A stretch of DNA of 64,000 nt from Cronobacter dublinensis subsp. dublinensis LMG 23823 (GCF_001277235.1 NZ_CP012266.1:248001-312000), one strand, 5' to 3'; counted from the first letter of the stretch, positions 16,613 through 26,295 are shown. Notes: generated by a model not told the origin, from the sequence alone. A program made the numbers and translations.

Positions 16613-18097
16613 TTATTGCACGTCGAGCTGCCAGTGCACGTAACTTTGCCAGCGCTGCTCCTGCTCTAACATCTCGGCACCCAGCGGATGCACGCAGAGC
16701 CAGTCCTGCGGGAGCGTCGCGGTCAGCGTGTCGCCCTGTGCGCTCAGTGTGACATCCGGCAGCATATCGTCGCGTCGACGGCTGGCGAAGATAATCGCCA
16801 GGCGCAGCAGTCGACAAAGGCGCTCGGCCACGCGTAGCGGCACCGCGTTTTGCTGTTGCAGTGCCGGAAGATCGACCGTGCCGGTCTGGTTCAGCAGCAG
16901 CGTCGCCAGCAGCTTTTTCTGCGCGGGCGTGAAGCCCGGTAAATCGAGATTATTCACCAGATAAGCGGCGTGCTGAGGCGCACGTTTAAAATCGACCGCG
17001 AGGCCGACTTCATGCAACAGGCTGGCGCTGTGCAGCAGCGCACGGCTGAGATCGTCCAGCGCCCACTCGGCTTCCACGCTCCCGGCAAACCGCTCCGCCA
17101 GCTGGGCCACGCGCGCGGCCTGGCTGATATCCACCATAAACCGGCGCTGAATATTTTTCAGCGTACGGTTGCGAATATCCTGATCCACCGCGAGATGCAG
17201 CATGCCATAGACCAGCCCTTCACGCAGCGCGCCGCCGGCAAGCGTCATGTACGCGATTTCCAGCTCGCTGAAAACGGCGATAAGAATGGCCAGACCGCTC
17301 GGAAAGACCAGCGCGCGCTCAAGCGTCAGGCCTTCAATCTCCAGCTCCTCAAGACGTCCGCACTGAATGGCGCGTGCTTTCAGCTGCTGGAGCTTGGCAA
17401 GCGTAATGCGCTCATCCATGCCCTGCGCCATCATGATTTCCTGCAGCGCCTGCACGGTGCCGGATGCGCCGACGCAGATCCTCCACCCCTGACCACGTAG
17501 CTGCGCAATAACCGGGCGCAACACCTCGCGCGCGGCCTGCTCGGCGCTGTCGAAATGCGCCTGCGTCAGGCTGCGGTCGGTGAAATAACGCTCAAGAAAG
17601 GTGACGCAGCCCATTGGCAGGCTGAAGAGAGACGTGGCGCGGGCGCCGGTGCCGGTCACAAGTTCTGTGCTGGCGCCGCCGATATCCACGACCAGACGGC
17701 GGTCATCGCCACCGGTGGTATGCGCAACACCCTGGTAGATAAGCCGGGCTTCTTCTTCGCCGGCAATTACCTGTACCGGACAGCCGAGGATCTCTTGCGC
17801 GCGGGCGACAAACTCGTCGGCGTTGGTAGCAAGGCGCAGCGTCGCGGTCGCGACCACGCGGATTTGCGCGCAGGGGATATCCTGAAGCCGTTCGGCGAAC
17901 AGGCGCAGGCATTGCCAGCCGCGCTCCATGGCGTCCGTCGAAAGGGTATTGTCGGCGCTGAGGCCCGCCGCGAGGCGGACCTTGCGTTTCACACGCGTGA
18001 GCGTCTGAATGCTCCCGGCCACCTCACGTACCACCAGCATATGAAAGCTGTTCGAACCGAGGTCGATTGCCGCATACAGTGAGGAGGCGCCGGGCAT
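16613..18097 (-). CDS. gppA: Guanosine pentaphosphatase GppA
   Basis: A 494-residue Ppx/GppA phosphatase, the same length as E. coli GppA. It hydrolyses pppGpp to ppGpp in the stringent response and can also act on polyphosphate. Two actin-like ATPase lobes contain the phosphate loops AIDLGSNSFHMLV (about residue 12) and VVDIGGASTELV (about residue 140), with GEEEARLIYQG between. A C-terminal HD-like helical region follows. It starts 5 nt after the rhlB stop and is probably cotranscribed with rhlB, as in E. coli. Confidence 0.95.
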   Translation of the reverse strand: MPGASSLYAAIDLGSNSFHMLVVREVAGSIQTLTRVKRKVRLAAGLSADNTLSTDAMERGWQCLRLFAERLQDIPCAQIRVVATATLRLATNADEFVARAQEILGCPVQVIAGEEEARLIYQGVAHTTGGDDRRLVVDIGGASTELVTGTGARATSLFSLPMGCVTFLERYFTDRSLTQAHFDSAEQAAREVLRPVIAQLRGQGWRICVGASGTVQALQEIMMAQGMDERITLAKLQQLKARAIQCGRLEELEIEGLTLERALVFPSGLAILIAVFSELEIAYMTLAGGALREGLVYGMLHLAVDQDIRNRTLKNIQRRFMVDISQAARVAQLAERFAGSVEAEWALDDLSRALLHSASLLHEVGLAVDFKRAPQHAAYLVNNLDLPGFTPAQKKLLATLLLNQTGTVDLPALQQQNAVPLRVAERLCRLLRLAIIFASRRRDDMLPDVTLSAQGDTLTATLPQDWLCVHPLGAEMLEQEQRWQSYVHWQLDVQ

Positions 18098-18102
18098 AGC
18101 GC

Positions 18103-19368
18103 TTATCCTGTACGACGACGGTTGCGCGGCGCGCCGGAACGACGCGGGCCATTGCCGGTGCGCGGACGCGACAGGCGCTTCGGCGGCGGCAGTTCGCTTA
18201 ACAGCGCATCCGGATTGTATTTACTCACCGGAATGGAGTGGCCGATATAGGTTTCGATCGCCGGCAGGTTCAGCGCGTACTCTTCACAGGCAAGGCTGAT
18301 GGAGTGGCCGCTGGCGCCCGCGCGACCAGTACGGCCGATGCGGTGAACGTAATCTTCGCAGTCGTCCGGCAGGTCGTAGTTAAAGACGTGGGTGACGGCA
18401 GGAATATGCAAGCCGCGCGCCGCAACATCGGTCGCAACCAGAATATCCAGATCGCCACGGGTAAATTCATCAAGAATTCGCAGACGTTTTTTCTGCGCGA
18501 CGTCGCCCGTCAGCAGGCCAACGCGATGACCGTCTGCCGCCAGATGGCCCCAGATGTCTTCACAGCGATGTTTAGTATTGGCGAAAATAATGGCGCGATC
18601 CGGCCACTCTTCTTCAATCAGCGTCTGGAGCAGGCGCATTTTCTCTTCGTTAGACGGATAGAAAAGCTCTTCTTTAATACGGTGGCCCGTTTTCTGCTCC
18701 GGTTCGACTTCGACATATTCCGCGTTGTTCATCTGCTCGAACGCGAGTTCACGCACGCGGTAAGAGAGCGTCGCGGAGAACAGCATATTGAGACGCTGTG
18801 CGGCAGCTGGCATACGACGGAACAACCAGCGGATGTCTTTGATAAAGCCCAGATCGTACATGCGATCGGCTTCGTCGAGCACCACGACCTGAATCGCGCC
18901 CAGGTTGACGTGGTTTTGTTTGGTGTAATCGATGAGACGGCCGGTGGTGCCGATCAGAATGTCGACGCCGCTTTCCAGCACTTTCAGTTGCTTGTCGTAA
19001 CCGTCACCGCCGTAGGCGAGACCCAGCTTAAGGCCGGTGGCTTCCGCCAGCGGTTCCGCGTCGGAGTGAATCTGCACCGCGAGTTCGCGGGTCGGCGCCA
19101 TAATCAGGGCGCGTGGCTGATTCACCTGGCGATTTTCCGCCGCAGGGTGTGAGAGTAAATAATGAAACGTTGACGTTAAAAACGCCATCGTTTTGCCGGT
19201 ACCGGTTTGCGCCTGCCCTGCAACGTCACGGCCCGCGAGCGTTAACGGGAGTGCCAGAGCCTGGATAGGTGTGCAGTTATGAAACCCTTTCTTTTCAAGG
19301 GCTTGAACTACGACAGGGTGCAGGGCGAAGTCGGAAAACTTCTGTTCAGTCAAGTGTGTTTTGCTCAT
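18103..19368 (-). CDS. rhlB: DEAD-box RNA helicase RhlB
   Basis: A 421-residue DEAD-box helicase, the same length as E. coli RhlB, part of the RNA degradosome with RNase E, PNPase and enolase. Motifs visible: Q motif with PIQALALPL, AQTGTGKT (motif I, about residues 50-57), DEAD in VVLDEADRMYDLGF, SAT, and HRIGRTGRAG (motif VI). The basic C-terminal tail (about residues 395-421) is rich in Arg, Pro and Gly as in E. coli. It is divergent from trxA and upstream of gppA. Confidence 0.96.
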   Translation of the reverse strand: MSKTHLTEQKFSDFALHPVVVQALEKKGFHNCTPIQALALPLTLAGRDVAGQAQTGTGKTMAFLTSTFHYLLSHPAAENRQVNQPRALIMAPTRELAVQIHSDAEPLAEATGLKLGLAYGGDGYDKQLKVLESGVDILIGTTGRLIDYTKQNHVNLGAIQVVVLDEADRMYDLGFIKDIRWLFRRMPAAAQRLNMLFSATLSYRVRELAFEQMNNAEYVEVEPEQKTGHRIKEELFYPSNEEKMRLLQTLIEEEWPDRAIIFANTKHRCEDIWGHLAADGHRVGLLTGDVAQKKRLRILDEFTRGDLDILVATDVAARGLHIPAVTHVFNYDLPDDCEDYVHRIGRTGRAGASGHSISLACEEYALNLPAIETYIGHSIPVSKYNPDALLSELPPPKRLSRPRTGNGPRRSGAPRNRRRTG

Positions 19369-19434
19369 AGTGTGGTAGAATATCAGCTAACTATTGCTTT
19401 ACGAAAGCGTATCCGGTGAAATAAAGTCAACCTT

Positions 19435-19459
19435 ATGTTGGTTAATGCTACACCAACAT
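19435..19459 (+). other. Inverted repeat in the trxA leader
   Basis: A perfect 8-bp inverted repeat ATGTTGGT / ACCAACAT with a 9-nt loop lies 26 bp before the trxA start and just upstream of its GGAG ribosome site. It is either a leader hairpin or an operator; the sequence cannot tell which. Confidence 0.4.
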
Positions 19460-19485
19460 GACAGGCCTAATCTTTGGAGTAAAAC

Positions 19486-19815
19486 ATGAGCGATAAAATT
19501 ATTCACCTGACTGACGACAGTTTCGACACGGATGTACTTAAAGCGGACGGGTTGACGCTGGTTGATTTCTGGGCAGAATGGTGTGGTCCGTGCAAGATGA
19601 TCGCCCCTATCCTTGATGAAATCGCTGATGAATATCAGGGCAAACTGACGGTTGCCAAACTGAACATCGACCAGAACCCGGGCACCGCGCCGAAATACGG
19701 CATTCGCGGCATTCCGACTCTGCTGTTGTTTAAAAATGGTGAAGTGGCGGCGACCAAAGTGGGCGCGCTGTCAAAAGGCCAACTGAAAGAGTTCCTCGAC
19801 GCCAACCTGGCGTAA
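19486..19815 (+). CDS. trxA: Thioredoxin 1
   Basis: A 109-residue thioredoxin with the redox motif WCGPCK (Cys about 33 and 36), the cis-proline in GIRGIPTLLLF, and the usual fold order. Length equals E. coli TrxA. It is a cytoplasmic disulfide reductase that serves ribonucleotide reductase, methionine sulfoxide reductase and PAPS reductase, and is recycled by TrxB. The ribosome site TTTGGAG lies 7 nt before the ATG. It stands between divergent rhlB and downstream rho. Confidence 0.98.
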   Translation: MSDKIIHLTDDSFDTDVLKADGLTLVDFWAEWCGPCKMIAPILDEIADEYQGKLTVAKLNIDQNPGTAPKYGIRGIPTLLLFKNGEVAATKVGALSKGQLKEFLDANLA

Positions 19816-19956
19816 TGGTTCCCCGCCGGGGCGATCACGGTTCCTAAATACTCAGGACCGCTGGACGCCCGGCTTCAGTCATGCTAACTTTATTTTTGAC
19901 TTCAATTTAAACTTACCTTTTAGTTTGAATCTTGTAATACCCGACGCTTCCCGCCC

Positions 19957-20085
19957 ATGACAATGTCAATACCGAGACCGGTAGGCGAGAAGAGCATTAA
20001 CTCCGGGACTTATCACTCATTCCGTCTTGTCGTTTCAGTTCTGCGTTCCTTACCTGCAACCAGGCAACGAACAGACATGAGATGA
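19957..20085 (+). CDS. Possible rho leader peptide (rhoL-like)
   Basis: A 42-codon ORF in the rho leader, beginning MTMSIPRPVGEKS and ending TRQRTDMR, with its stop 85 nt before rho. E. coli rhoL lies in the same place and ends in a closely similar TRQRKDMSR. The nucleotides around 20021-20160 are strongly conserved with E. coli, but upstream of the shared tail the conserved bases are read in a different frame, and no good ribosome site is seen. It may be translated, or the conservation may be for RNA function (rho autoregulation in the leader). The rest of 19816-20170 holds no other gene that I can support. Confidence 0.4.
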   Translation: MTMSIPRPVGEKSINSGTYHSFRLVVSVLRSLPATRQRTDMR

Positions 20086-20170
20086 AGCCCGTAAACAGGC
20101 ATGGATGACCCTGCCATACCATTCACAACATTACGTTCGAGATTTACCCCGAGTTTAAGAACCCACCACT

Positions 20171-21430
20171 ATGAATCTTACCGAATTAAAGAATACGCCG
20201 GTTTCTGAGCTGATTACTCTCGGCGAAAATATGGGCCTGGAAAACCTGGCCCGCATGCGCAAACAGGATATTATTTTCGCCATCCTGAAGCAGCACGCGA
20301 AGAGTGGCGAAGATATCTTTGGCGACGGTGTGCTGGAGATATTGCAGGATGGCTTCGGCTTCCTCCGTTCTGCAGACAGCTCCTACCTCGCCGGTCCCGA
20401 CGATATCTACGTTTCTCCCAGCCAAATCCGCCGTTTCAACCTCCGTACAGGGGATACCATCTCCGGTAAGATTCGTCCGCCGAAAGAAGGCGAGCGCTAC
20501 TTCGCGCTGTTGAAAGTGAACGAAGTTAACTTCGATAAACCGGAAAACGCACGTAATAAGATCCTGTTCGAAAACTTGACGCCGCTGCACGCGAACTCGC
20601 GTCTGCGTATGGAGCGCGGCAACGGGTCGACTGAAGATTTGACCGCTCGCGTACTGGATCTGGCGTCGCCGATTGGTCGCGGTCAGCGTGGTCTTATCGT
20701 GGCGCCGCCGAAAGCCGGTAAAACCATGCTGCTGCAGAACATCGCGCAGAGCATTGCATACAACCACCCGGATTGCGTGCTGATGGTGCTGCTGATTGAC
20801 GAACGTCCGGAAGAAGTGACCGAGATGCAGCGTCTGGTGAAAGGCGAAGTGGTCGCGTCCACGTTTGACGAACCGGCTTCCCGCCACGTTCAGGTTGCTG
20901 AAATGGTTATCGAGAAAGCCAAGCGCCTCGTCGAGCACAAAAAAGACGTTATCATTCTGCTCGACTCCATCACCCGTCTGGCACGCGCTTACAACACCGT
21001 CGTGCCGGCATCCGGCAAAGTGCTGACCGGTGGTGTGGACGCTAATGCCCTGCATCGTCCGAAGCGTTTCTTCGGTGCGGCGCGTAACGTGGAAGAGGGC
21101 GGTAGCCTGACCATTATTGCGACTGCTCTGATTGATACCGGCTCTAAAATGGATGAAGTTATCTACGAAGAGTTTAAAGGCACCGGTAACATGGAACTGC
21201 ATCTCTCTCGTAAGATCGCGGAAAAACGCGTCTTCCCGGCTATCGATTACAACCGTTCCGGTACCCGTAAAGAAGAGCTGCTGACGACTCAGGAAGAACT
21301 GCAGAAAATGTGGATCCTGCGTAAAATCATTCACCCGATGGGTGAGATCGACGCGATGGAATTCCTCATTAATAAACTGGCGATGACCAAAACGAACGAC
21401 GAATTCTTCGATATGATGAAACGTTCGTAG
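20171..21430 (+). CDS. rho: Transcription termination factor Rho
   Basis: A 419-residue hexameric RNA helicase, the same length as E. coli Rho. The N-terminal helical domain (about 1-47) is followed by the CSD primary RNA site (GFGFLRSADSSYLAGPDDIYV, about residues 60-80), Walker A in APPKAGKT (about residues 178-185), Walker B in VIILLDSITRLARAY, and the Q and R loops around residues 280-370. It ends transcription of untranslated RNA and is autoregulated through its leader. Protein identity with E. coli is nearly complete. Confidence 0.98.
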   Translation: MNLTELKNTPVSELITLGENMGLENLARMRKQDIIFAILKQHAKSGEDIFGDGVLEILQDGFGFLRSADSSYLAGPDDIYVSPSQIRRFNLRTGDTISGKIRPPKEGERYFALLKVNEVNFDKPENARNKILFENLTPLHANSRLRMERGNGSTEDLTARVLDLASPIGRGQRGLIVAPPKAGKTMLLQNIAQSIAYNHPDCVLMVLLIDERPEEVTEMQRLVKGEVVASTFDEPASRHVQVAEMVIEKAKRLVEHKKDVIILLDSITRLARAYNTVVPASGKVLTGGVDANALHRPKRFFGAARNVEEGGSLTIIATALIDTGSKMDEVIYEEFKGTGNMELHLSRKIAEKRVFPAIDYNRSGTRKEELLTTQEELQKMWILRKIIHPMGEIDAMEFLINKLAMTKTNDEFFDMMKRS

Positions 21431-21448
21431 TCAGCGGGAACTCGGGGA

Positions 21449-21474
21449 ACGCCACGTCACGACGTGGCGTTTTT
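21449..21474 (+). terminator. rho terminator
   Basis: An 11-bp stem AACGCCACGTC / GACGTGGCGTT with an AC loop and a following T run, 19 nt after the rho stop. Confidence 0.93.
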
Positions 21475-21680
21475 CTTTGTTGCTCTATACGATAGGCAAC
21501 AGGCGTGATCTTTACACGACTTTCAGTAAAGGCGCGCCAGTTTTTATCTGGCCTGAGCTATGTTTATCTTACTGAATAATAATTAGTCTGTTCAGGGATG
21601 AGGGGCGGAGGAGTGCTTAGAAAGCCTGACTGCCGCAGTTATACTTCCTCCGGACTTAACGTTTGCAGAGAGCGCACACT

Positions 21681-22781
21681 GTGAATTTAGTTACCGTTGG
21701 TACTGAGCTAATCAGTATTTTTTTATTCACATTTGTTTTTCTTTTTTTTGCACGAAAGCTGGGCAAAAGGGTTGGTCTGGTCGATAAGCCCAATTTCCGT
21801 AAGCGCCATCAAGGGCTGATCCCGCTGGTGGGCGGCATCTCCGTCTACGCAGGCATCTGTTTTACCTTCTCCATTGCGGACTACTATATTCCTCATGCGG
21901 CGTTATACCTGGCGAGCGCCGGGGTGCTGGTGTTTGTCGGCGCGCTGGATGACCGTTACGACATCAGCGTAAAAATACGCGCCGTTATCCAGGCCGTTAT
22001 CGGCGTGGTGATGATGACGGTGGGCGGGCTCTATCTGCGCAGTCTCGGATATATTTTCGGCTCGTGGGAGATGGTGCTGGGGCCGTTTGGGTATTTCCTC
22101 ACGCTGTTTGCCGTCTGGGCGGCGATTAACGCCTTTAATATGGTGGACGGGATTGATGGTCTGCTCGGTGGGCTGTCGTGCGTCTCCTTTGCGGCTATCG
22201 GCATGATCCTATGGTTTGACGGGCAGACCAGCCTGTCGATGTGGTGCTTCGCCATGATTGCCGCCATCCTTCCTTATATTCTGTTGAACCTCGGCGCGTT
22301 CGGACGGCGTTATAAAGTCTTTATGGGCGATGCGGGCAGTACGCTTATCGGGTTTACCGTTATCTGGATCCTGCTGGAAACCACGCAGGGGAAAACGCAT
22401 CCGATTAGCCCGGTGACCGCGCTCTGGATCATCGCGATTCCGCTGATGGATATGATTGCCATCATGTACCGCCGTCTGCGTAAAGGCATGAGTCCTTTTT
22501 CGCCGGACCGTCAGCACATTCATCATCTGATCATGCGCGCCGGCTTTACTTCTCGTCAGGCGTTTGTCCTTATCACGCTCGCCGCCGCGCTGCTCGCTGG
22601 CATTGGCGTAGCGTCCGAATATGCCGCACATATTATCCCTGAGTGGGTAATGTTGGCATTATTCTTGCTAGCATTTTTCTTCTACGGCTACTGTATCAAA
22701 CGGGCATGGAAAGTGGCGCGCTTCATTAAACGCGTTAAGCGTCGCATGAAGCGCGGAAGCAACAAGCCCACCGCTAATTAA
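21681..22781 (+). CDS. wecA: UDP-GlcNAc:undecaprenyl-P GlcNAc-1-P transferase
   Basis: A 366-residue polytopic inner membrane enzyme (about 11 TM helices) that starts ECA, and often O antigen, by making GlcNAc-PP-undecaprenol. Conserved motifs: the first Asp pair in GALDDRYD (about residue 91), NAFNMVDGIDGL, the cytosolic loop FMGDAGST, and the HIHH segment. A GTG start at 21681 gives the family N-terminus (M)NLVTVGTELI; E. coli also uses GTG. It heads the ECA operon, 250 bp after rho; I found no ops/JUMPStart motif there. wzzE follows after 17 nt. Confidence 0.95.
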   Translation: MNLVTVGTELISIFLFTFVFLFFARKLGKRVGLVDKPNFRKRHQGLIPLVGGISVYAGICFTFSIADYYIPHAALYLASAGVLVFVGALDDRYDISVKIRAVIQAVIGVVMMTVGGLYLRSLGYIFGSWEMVLGPFGYFLTLFAVWAAINAFNMVDGIDGLLGGLSCVSFAAIGMILWFDGQTSLSMWCFAMIAAILPYILLNLGAFGRRYKVFMGDAGSTLIGFTVIWILLETTQGKTHPISPVTALWIIAIPLMDMIAIMYRRLRKGMSPFSPDRQHIHHLIMRAGFTSRQAFVLITLAAALLAGIGVASEYAAHIIPEWVMLALFLLAFFFYGYCIKRAWKVARFIKRVKRRMKRGSNKPTAN

Positions 22782-22798
22782 AGAAAATCGGGGACGTG

Positions 22799-23848
22799 AT
22801 GAATCAAAAAGTGCCGGGCACTCCGTCAGGAGTGACAGATAATGAACTGGATATTCGGGGTCTGTTTCGAACGCTGTGGGCAGGGAAATTCTGGATAGTC
22901 GGAATGGCCGTGCTGTTTGCGCTCGTGGCTCTCACTTATACATTCTTCGCGCGCCAGGAATGGAGCGCGATGGCTATCACCGATCGTCCCACCGTTAACA
23001 TGCTGGGCGGCTACTATTCACAGCAACAGTTTCTGCGCAATCTGGATGTGAAAGCCAATCTGGCGCCGGTGGATCAGCCCTCGGTGATGGACGACGCGTA
23101 TAAAGAATTCATCATGCAACTCTCCGCGTGGGATACCCGTCGCGATTTCTGGTCGCAGACGGACTATTACAAGCAGCGCAAAGTCGGCAACAGCAAAGCT
23201 GACGCCGCGCTTCTGGATGAGTTTATCGACAACATTCAGTTCACCGCAGGCGACGTCACCCGCAATCAAAACGATAACATCCGGCTTATCGCGGAAACCG
23301 CGCCGGACGCGAACAACCTGCTGCGTCAGTATATCGCCTTCGCGAGCCAGCGTGCCGCCAGTCATCTTAATGATGAACTCAAAGGCGCCTGGGCGGCGCG
23401 CACCGTCCAGATGAAAGCGCAGGTGAAACGCCAGGAAGCGGTCGCGAAATCCATCTTCGATCGTCGCGTGCACAGCGTTCAGCAGGCGCTGCAGGTGGCG
23501 GAACAACACAACATTTCTCGCAGCGAAACGGACGTTCCCGCAGATGAGCTGCCGGATTCTGAACTGTTCATGCTGGGGCGCCCGCTGTTGCAGGCACGGC
23601 TGGAAAATCTCCAGGCCGTAGGGCCGACCTATGACATCGACTACGATCAGAACCGGGCGATGCTGGCGACGCTGAACGTCGGGCCGACGCTGGACCCGCG
23701 TTTTCAGACCTATCGCTATCTGCGTACGCCGGAAGAGCCGGTTAAACGCGACAGCCCACGTCGCGCATTCCTGATGATCATGTGGGGAGCCGTTGGGGCG
23801 TTGACTGGCGCTGGCGTGGCTCTGGTCCGCCGCCGCCGCACCGCATAA
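22799..23848 (+). CDS. wzzE: ECA polysaccharide chain length modulator
   Basis: A 349-residue Wzz-type (PCP-1) protein. TM1 (about residues 27-47, KFWIVGMAVLFALVALTYTF) and TM2 near the C-terminus (about 320-343) flank a periplasmic coiled-coil domain. The Pro-rich region before TM2 (TPEEPVKRDSPRR) is typical. It sets ECA chain length and is needed for cyclic ECA. The ATG at 22799 directly follows an in-frame GTG; ATG is preferred because spacing from GGGG is better and the length then matches E. coli (348). Confidence 0.94.
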   Translation: MNQKVPGTPSGVTDNELDIRGLFRTLWAGKFWIVGMAVLFALVALTYTFFARQEWSAMAITDRPTVNMLGGYYSQQQFLRNLDVKANLAPVDQPSVMDDAYKEFIMQLSAWDTRRDFWSQTDYYKQRKVGNSKADAALLDEFIDNIQFTAGDVTRNQNDNIRLIAETAPDANNLLRQYIAFASQRAASHLNDELKGAWAARTVQMKAQVKRQEAVAKSIFDRRVHSVQQALQVAEQHNISRSETDVPADELPDSELFMLGRPLLQARLENLQAVGPTYDIDYDQNRAMLATLNVGPTLDPRFQTYRYLRTPEEPVKRDSPRRAFLMIMWGAVGALTGAGVALVRRRRTA

Positions 23849-23905
23849 GCACGCGTCCTGGATGAAGGCGCGCGTCGCCTTCATCGCCAACTGAAGAGAA
23901 TCGTT

Positions 23906-25036
23906 GTGAGAGTACTAACCGTTTTTGGCACGCGACCAGAAGCTATAAAAATGGCGCCGCTGGTACATGCGCTGGCCCAGGATCCCGCGTTTGACACTCG
24001 GGTATGCGTCACGGCTCAGCATCGCGAGATGCTGGATCAGGTGCTGCATCTTTTTTCCATTGTGCCGGATTACGATCTGAACATCATGAAGCCCGGACAG
24101 GGGCTCACGGAGATCACGTGTCGCATTCTTGAAGGGCTGAAACCGATTCTGACTGAATTCCGCCCGGACGTGGTGCTGGTACATGGCGATACGACGACGA
24201 CAATCGCCACCAGCCTTGCGGCATTTTACCAGCGGATCCCCGTCGGTCATGTCGAGGCCGGGCTTCGCACGGGCTACCTCTACTCGCCGTGGCCGGAAGA
24301 GGCTAACCGCACGCTGACCGGTCATCTGGCGATGTATCACTTCGCGCCGACGGAGTTGTCGCGCCAGAACCTGCTGCGAGAAAACATCCCTGACGCGCGC
24401 ATCTTCGTGACCGGCAACACCGTTATCGACGCGCTCATCACCGTGCGCGATCGCGTGATGGCAGATGAGCCGCTGCGTCTGCGTCTGGAAACGCAATATC
24501 CCTTCCTCGACGGCGACAAGAAAATGATTCTGGTCACCGGGCATCGCCGCGAAAGCTTTGGGGAAGGATTCGAACAGATTTGCCGCGCGCTGGCGGATAT
24601 CGCCGCGCAAAACCGCGATGTGCAGATTGTCTACCCGGTCCATCTCAACCCTAACGTTACCGAACCGGTGAACCGCATTCTGGGCCATGTGGAAAACGTG
24701 GTGCTGATTGAGCCGCAGGAATACCTGCCGTTTGTCTGGCTGATGAACCACGCCTGGCTGATCCTGACCGACTCCGGCGGGATTCAGGAAGAAGCGCCGT
24801 CGCTGGGCAAACCGGTGCTGGTGATGCGTGAAACCACCGAGCGACCGGAAGCGGTCGAGGCGGGCACGGTGCGACTGGTCGGCACGGACACGCGGCGTAT
24901 CGTCGACGAAGTGACACGGCTACTGCACGACGACGCGGCGTATCAGGCCATGAGCCACGCCCATAATCCTTATGGCGACGGCCAGGCATGCGAACGGATC
25001 TTACATGCACTTAAAAATAATCGGGTATCACTATGA
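23906..25036 (+). CDS. wecB: UDP-GlcNAc 2-epimerase (non-hydrolysing)
   Basis: A 376-residue GT-B fold epimerase making UDP-ManNAc from UDP-GlcNAc for ECA. Typical segments: FGTRPEAIKMAPL at the N-terminus, GDTTTT with the catalytic Asp (about residue 95), HVEAGLRTG (about residue 116), ITGH-type VTGHRRESFG with the catalytic His near residue 213, and DSGGIQEEAP. The GTG start at 23906 aligns with E. coli Met1 (KVLTVFGTRPE). It overlaps wecC by 4 nt. Confidence 0.96.
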   Translation: MRVLTVFGTRPEAIKMAPLVHALAQDPAFDTRVCVTAQHREMLDQVLHLFSIVPDYDLNIMKPGQGLTEITCRILEGLKPILTEFRPDVVLVHGDTTTTIATSLAAFYQRIPVGHVEAGLRTGYLYSPWPEEANRTLTGHLAMYHFAPTELSRQNLLRENIPDARIFVTGNTVIDALITVRDRVMADEPLRLRLETQYPFLDGDKKMILVTGHRRESFGEGFEQICRALADIAAQNRDVQIVYPVHLNPNVTEPVNRILGHVENVVLIEPQEYLPFVWLMNHAWLILTDSGGIQEEAPSLGKPVLVMRETTERPEAVEAGTVRLVGTDTRRIVDEVTRLLHDDAAYQAMSHAHNPYGDGQACERILHALKNNRVSL

Positions 25037-26295
25037 GTTTTAATACCATTTCGGTGATTGGTCTGGGTTATATCGGTTTACCCACCGCGGCGGCTTTCGC
25101 GTCGCGAGAAAAACAGGTCATCGGCATCGACATCAATCAGCATGCGGTCGATACCATCAACCGGGGTGAAATTCATATTGTCGAGCCGGAGCTGGATAAG
25201 GTCGTGAAAGCCGCCGTGGAAGGCGGTTTTCTGCGCGCCAGCACGCAGCCTGTCGAGGCGGACGCCTATCTTATCGCCGTGCCCACGCCGTTTAAGGGCG
25301 ATCACGAGCCGGATATGGCCTACGTGCAGGCGGCGGCGGAATCCGTCGCGCCGGTGCTGCGTAAAGGCGCGCTGGTGATCCTCGAATCCACATCGCCGGT
25401 CGGCGCCACTGAGCAGATGGCGCAGTGGCTCGCGGCGCTGCGACCGGATCTCAGCTTCCCGCAGCAGGTGGGCGAGGCGGCGGATATCAACATCGCTTAC
25501 TGCCCGGAGCGCGTGCTGCCAGGCCAGGTGATGGTCGAGCTGATTAAAAACGACCGCGTGATTGGCGGCATGACGCCCGTCTGTTCCGCGCGCGCCAGCG
25601 AGCTCTATAAAATTTTCCTCGAAGGCGAGTGTGTGGTGACGAATTCCCGCACCGCCGAAATGTGTAAACTCACCGAAAACAGCTTCCGCGACGTCAACAT
25701 TGCGTTCGCCAACGAGCTGTCGCTGATTTGCGCCGACCAGGGCATCAACGTCTGGGAGCTGATTCGCCTTGCGAACCGTCACCCGCGCGTCAATATTTTG
25801 CAGCCGGGCCCCGGCGTCGGCGGCCACTGCATCGCGGTCGACCCGTGGTTTATCGTGGCGCAGAACCCGCAGCAGGCGCGGCTCATCCGCACCGCGCGTG
25901 AAGTGAACGACCACAAACCACACTGGGTCATCCAGCAGGTGAAAAGCACGCTGGCAGATTGCCTGGCTGCGACCAACCGCCGCGCCAGCGAGGTGAAAAT
26001 CGCCTGTTTTGGTCTGGCGTTCAAACCGAATATCGACGATTTGCGCGAAAGCCCGGCGATGGAAATTGCGGAGCTTATCGCCGACTGGCATAGCGGCGAA
26101 ACGCTAGTTGTCGAGCCGAACATCCATGCGCTGCCGGCGCGCCTTGACGGCAAATGTCGTCTGGCCGCGCTCGACGACGCGCTGGCGCAGGCCGACGTGC
26201 TGGTGATGCTGGTTGACCATCAGCAGTTCAAGGCCATTGACGGCGCTACGCTCAACCACACCTGGGTCGTCGATACTAAAGGAGTCTGGCGATGA
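25033..26295 (+). CDS. wecC: UDP-ManNAc dehydrogenase
   Basis: A 420-residue NAD-dependent UDP-sugar 6-dehydrogenase that oxidises UDP-ManNAc to UDP-ManNAcA. The N-terminal NAD site is GLGYIGLPTAAAFA (about residues 10-23). The catalytic Cys lies in GPGVGGHCIAVDPWF (about residue 266), and a C-terminal UDP-binding domain follows. It overlaps both wecB and rffG by 4 nt, so the three are translationally coupled. Confidence 0.96.
   Translation: MSFNTISVIGLGYIGLPTAAAFASREKQVIGIDINQHAVDTINRGEIHIVEPELDKVVKAAVEGGFLRASTQPVEADAYLIAVPTPFKGDHEPDMAYVQAAAESVAPVLRKGALVILESTSPVGATEQMAQWLAALRPDLSFPQQVGEAADINIAYCPERVLPGQVMVELIKNDRVIGGMTPVCSARASELYKIFLEGECVVTNSRTAEMCKLTENSFRDVNIAFANELSLICADQGINVWELIRLANRHPRVNILQPGPGVGGHCIAVDPWFIVAQNPQQARLIRTAREVNDHKPHWVIQQVKSTLADCLAATNRRASEVKIACFGLAFKPNIDDLRESPAMEIAELIADWHSGETLVVEPNIHALPARLDGKCRLAALDDALAQADVLVMLVDHQQFKAIDGATLNHTWVVDTKGVWR

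Noticed and set aside
21431..21680. Search for an ops/JUMPStart (RfaH) element before wecA
   Set aside because: No GGCGGTAGCGTG-like sequence was found, so no RfaH control is claimed.
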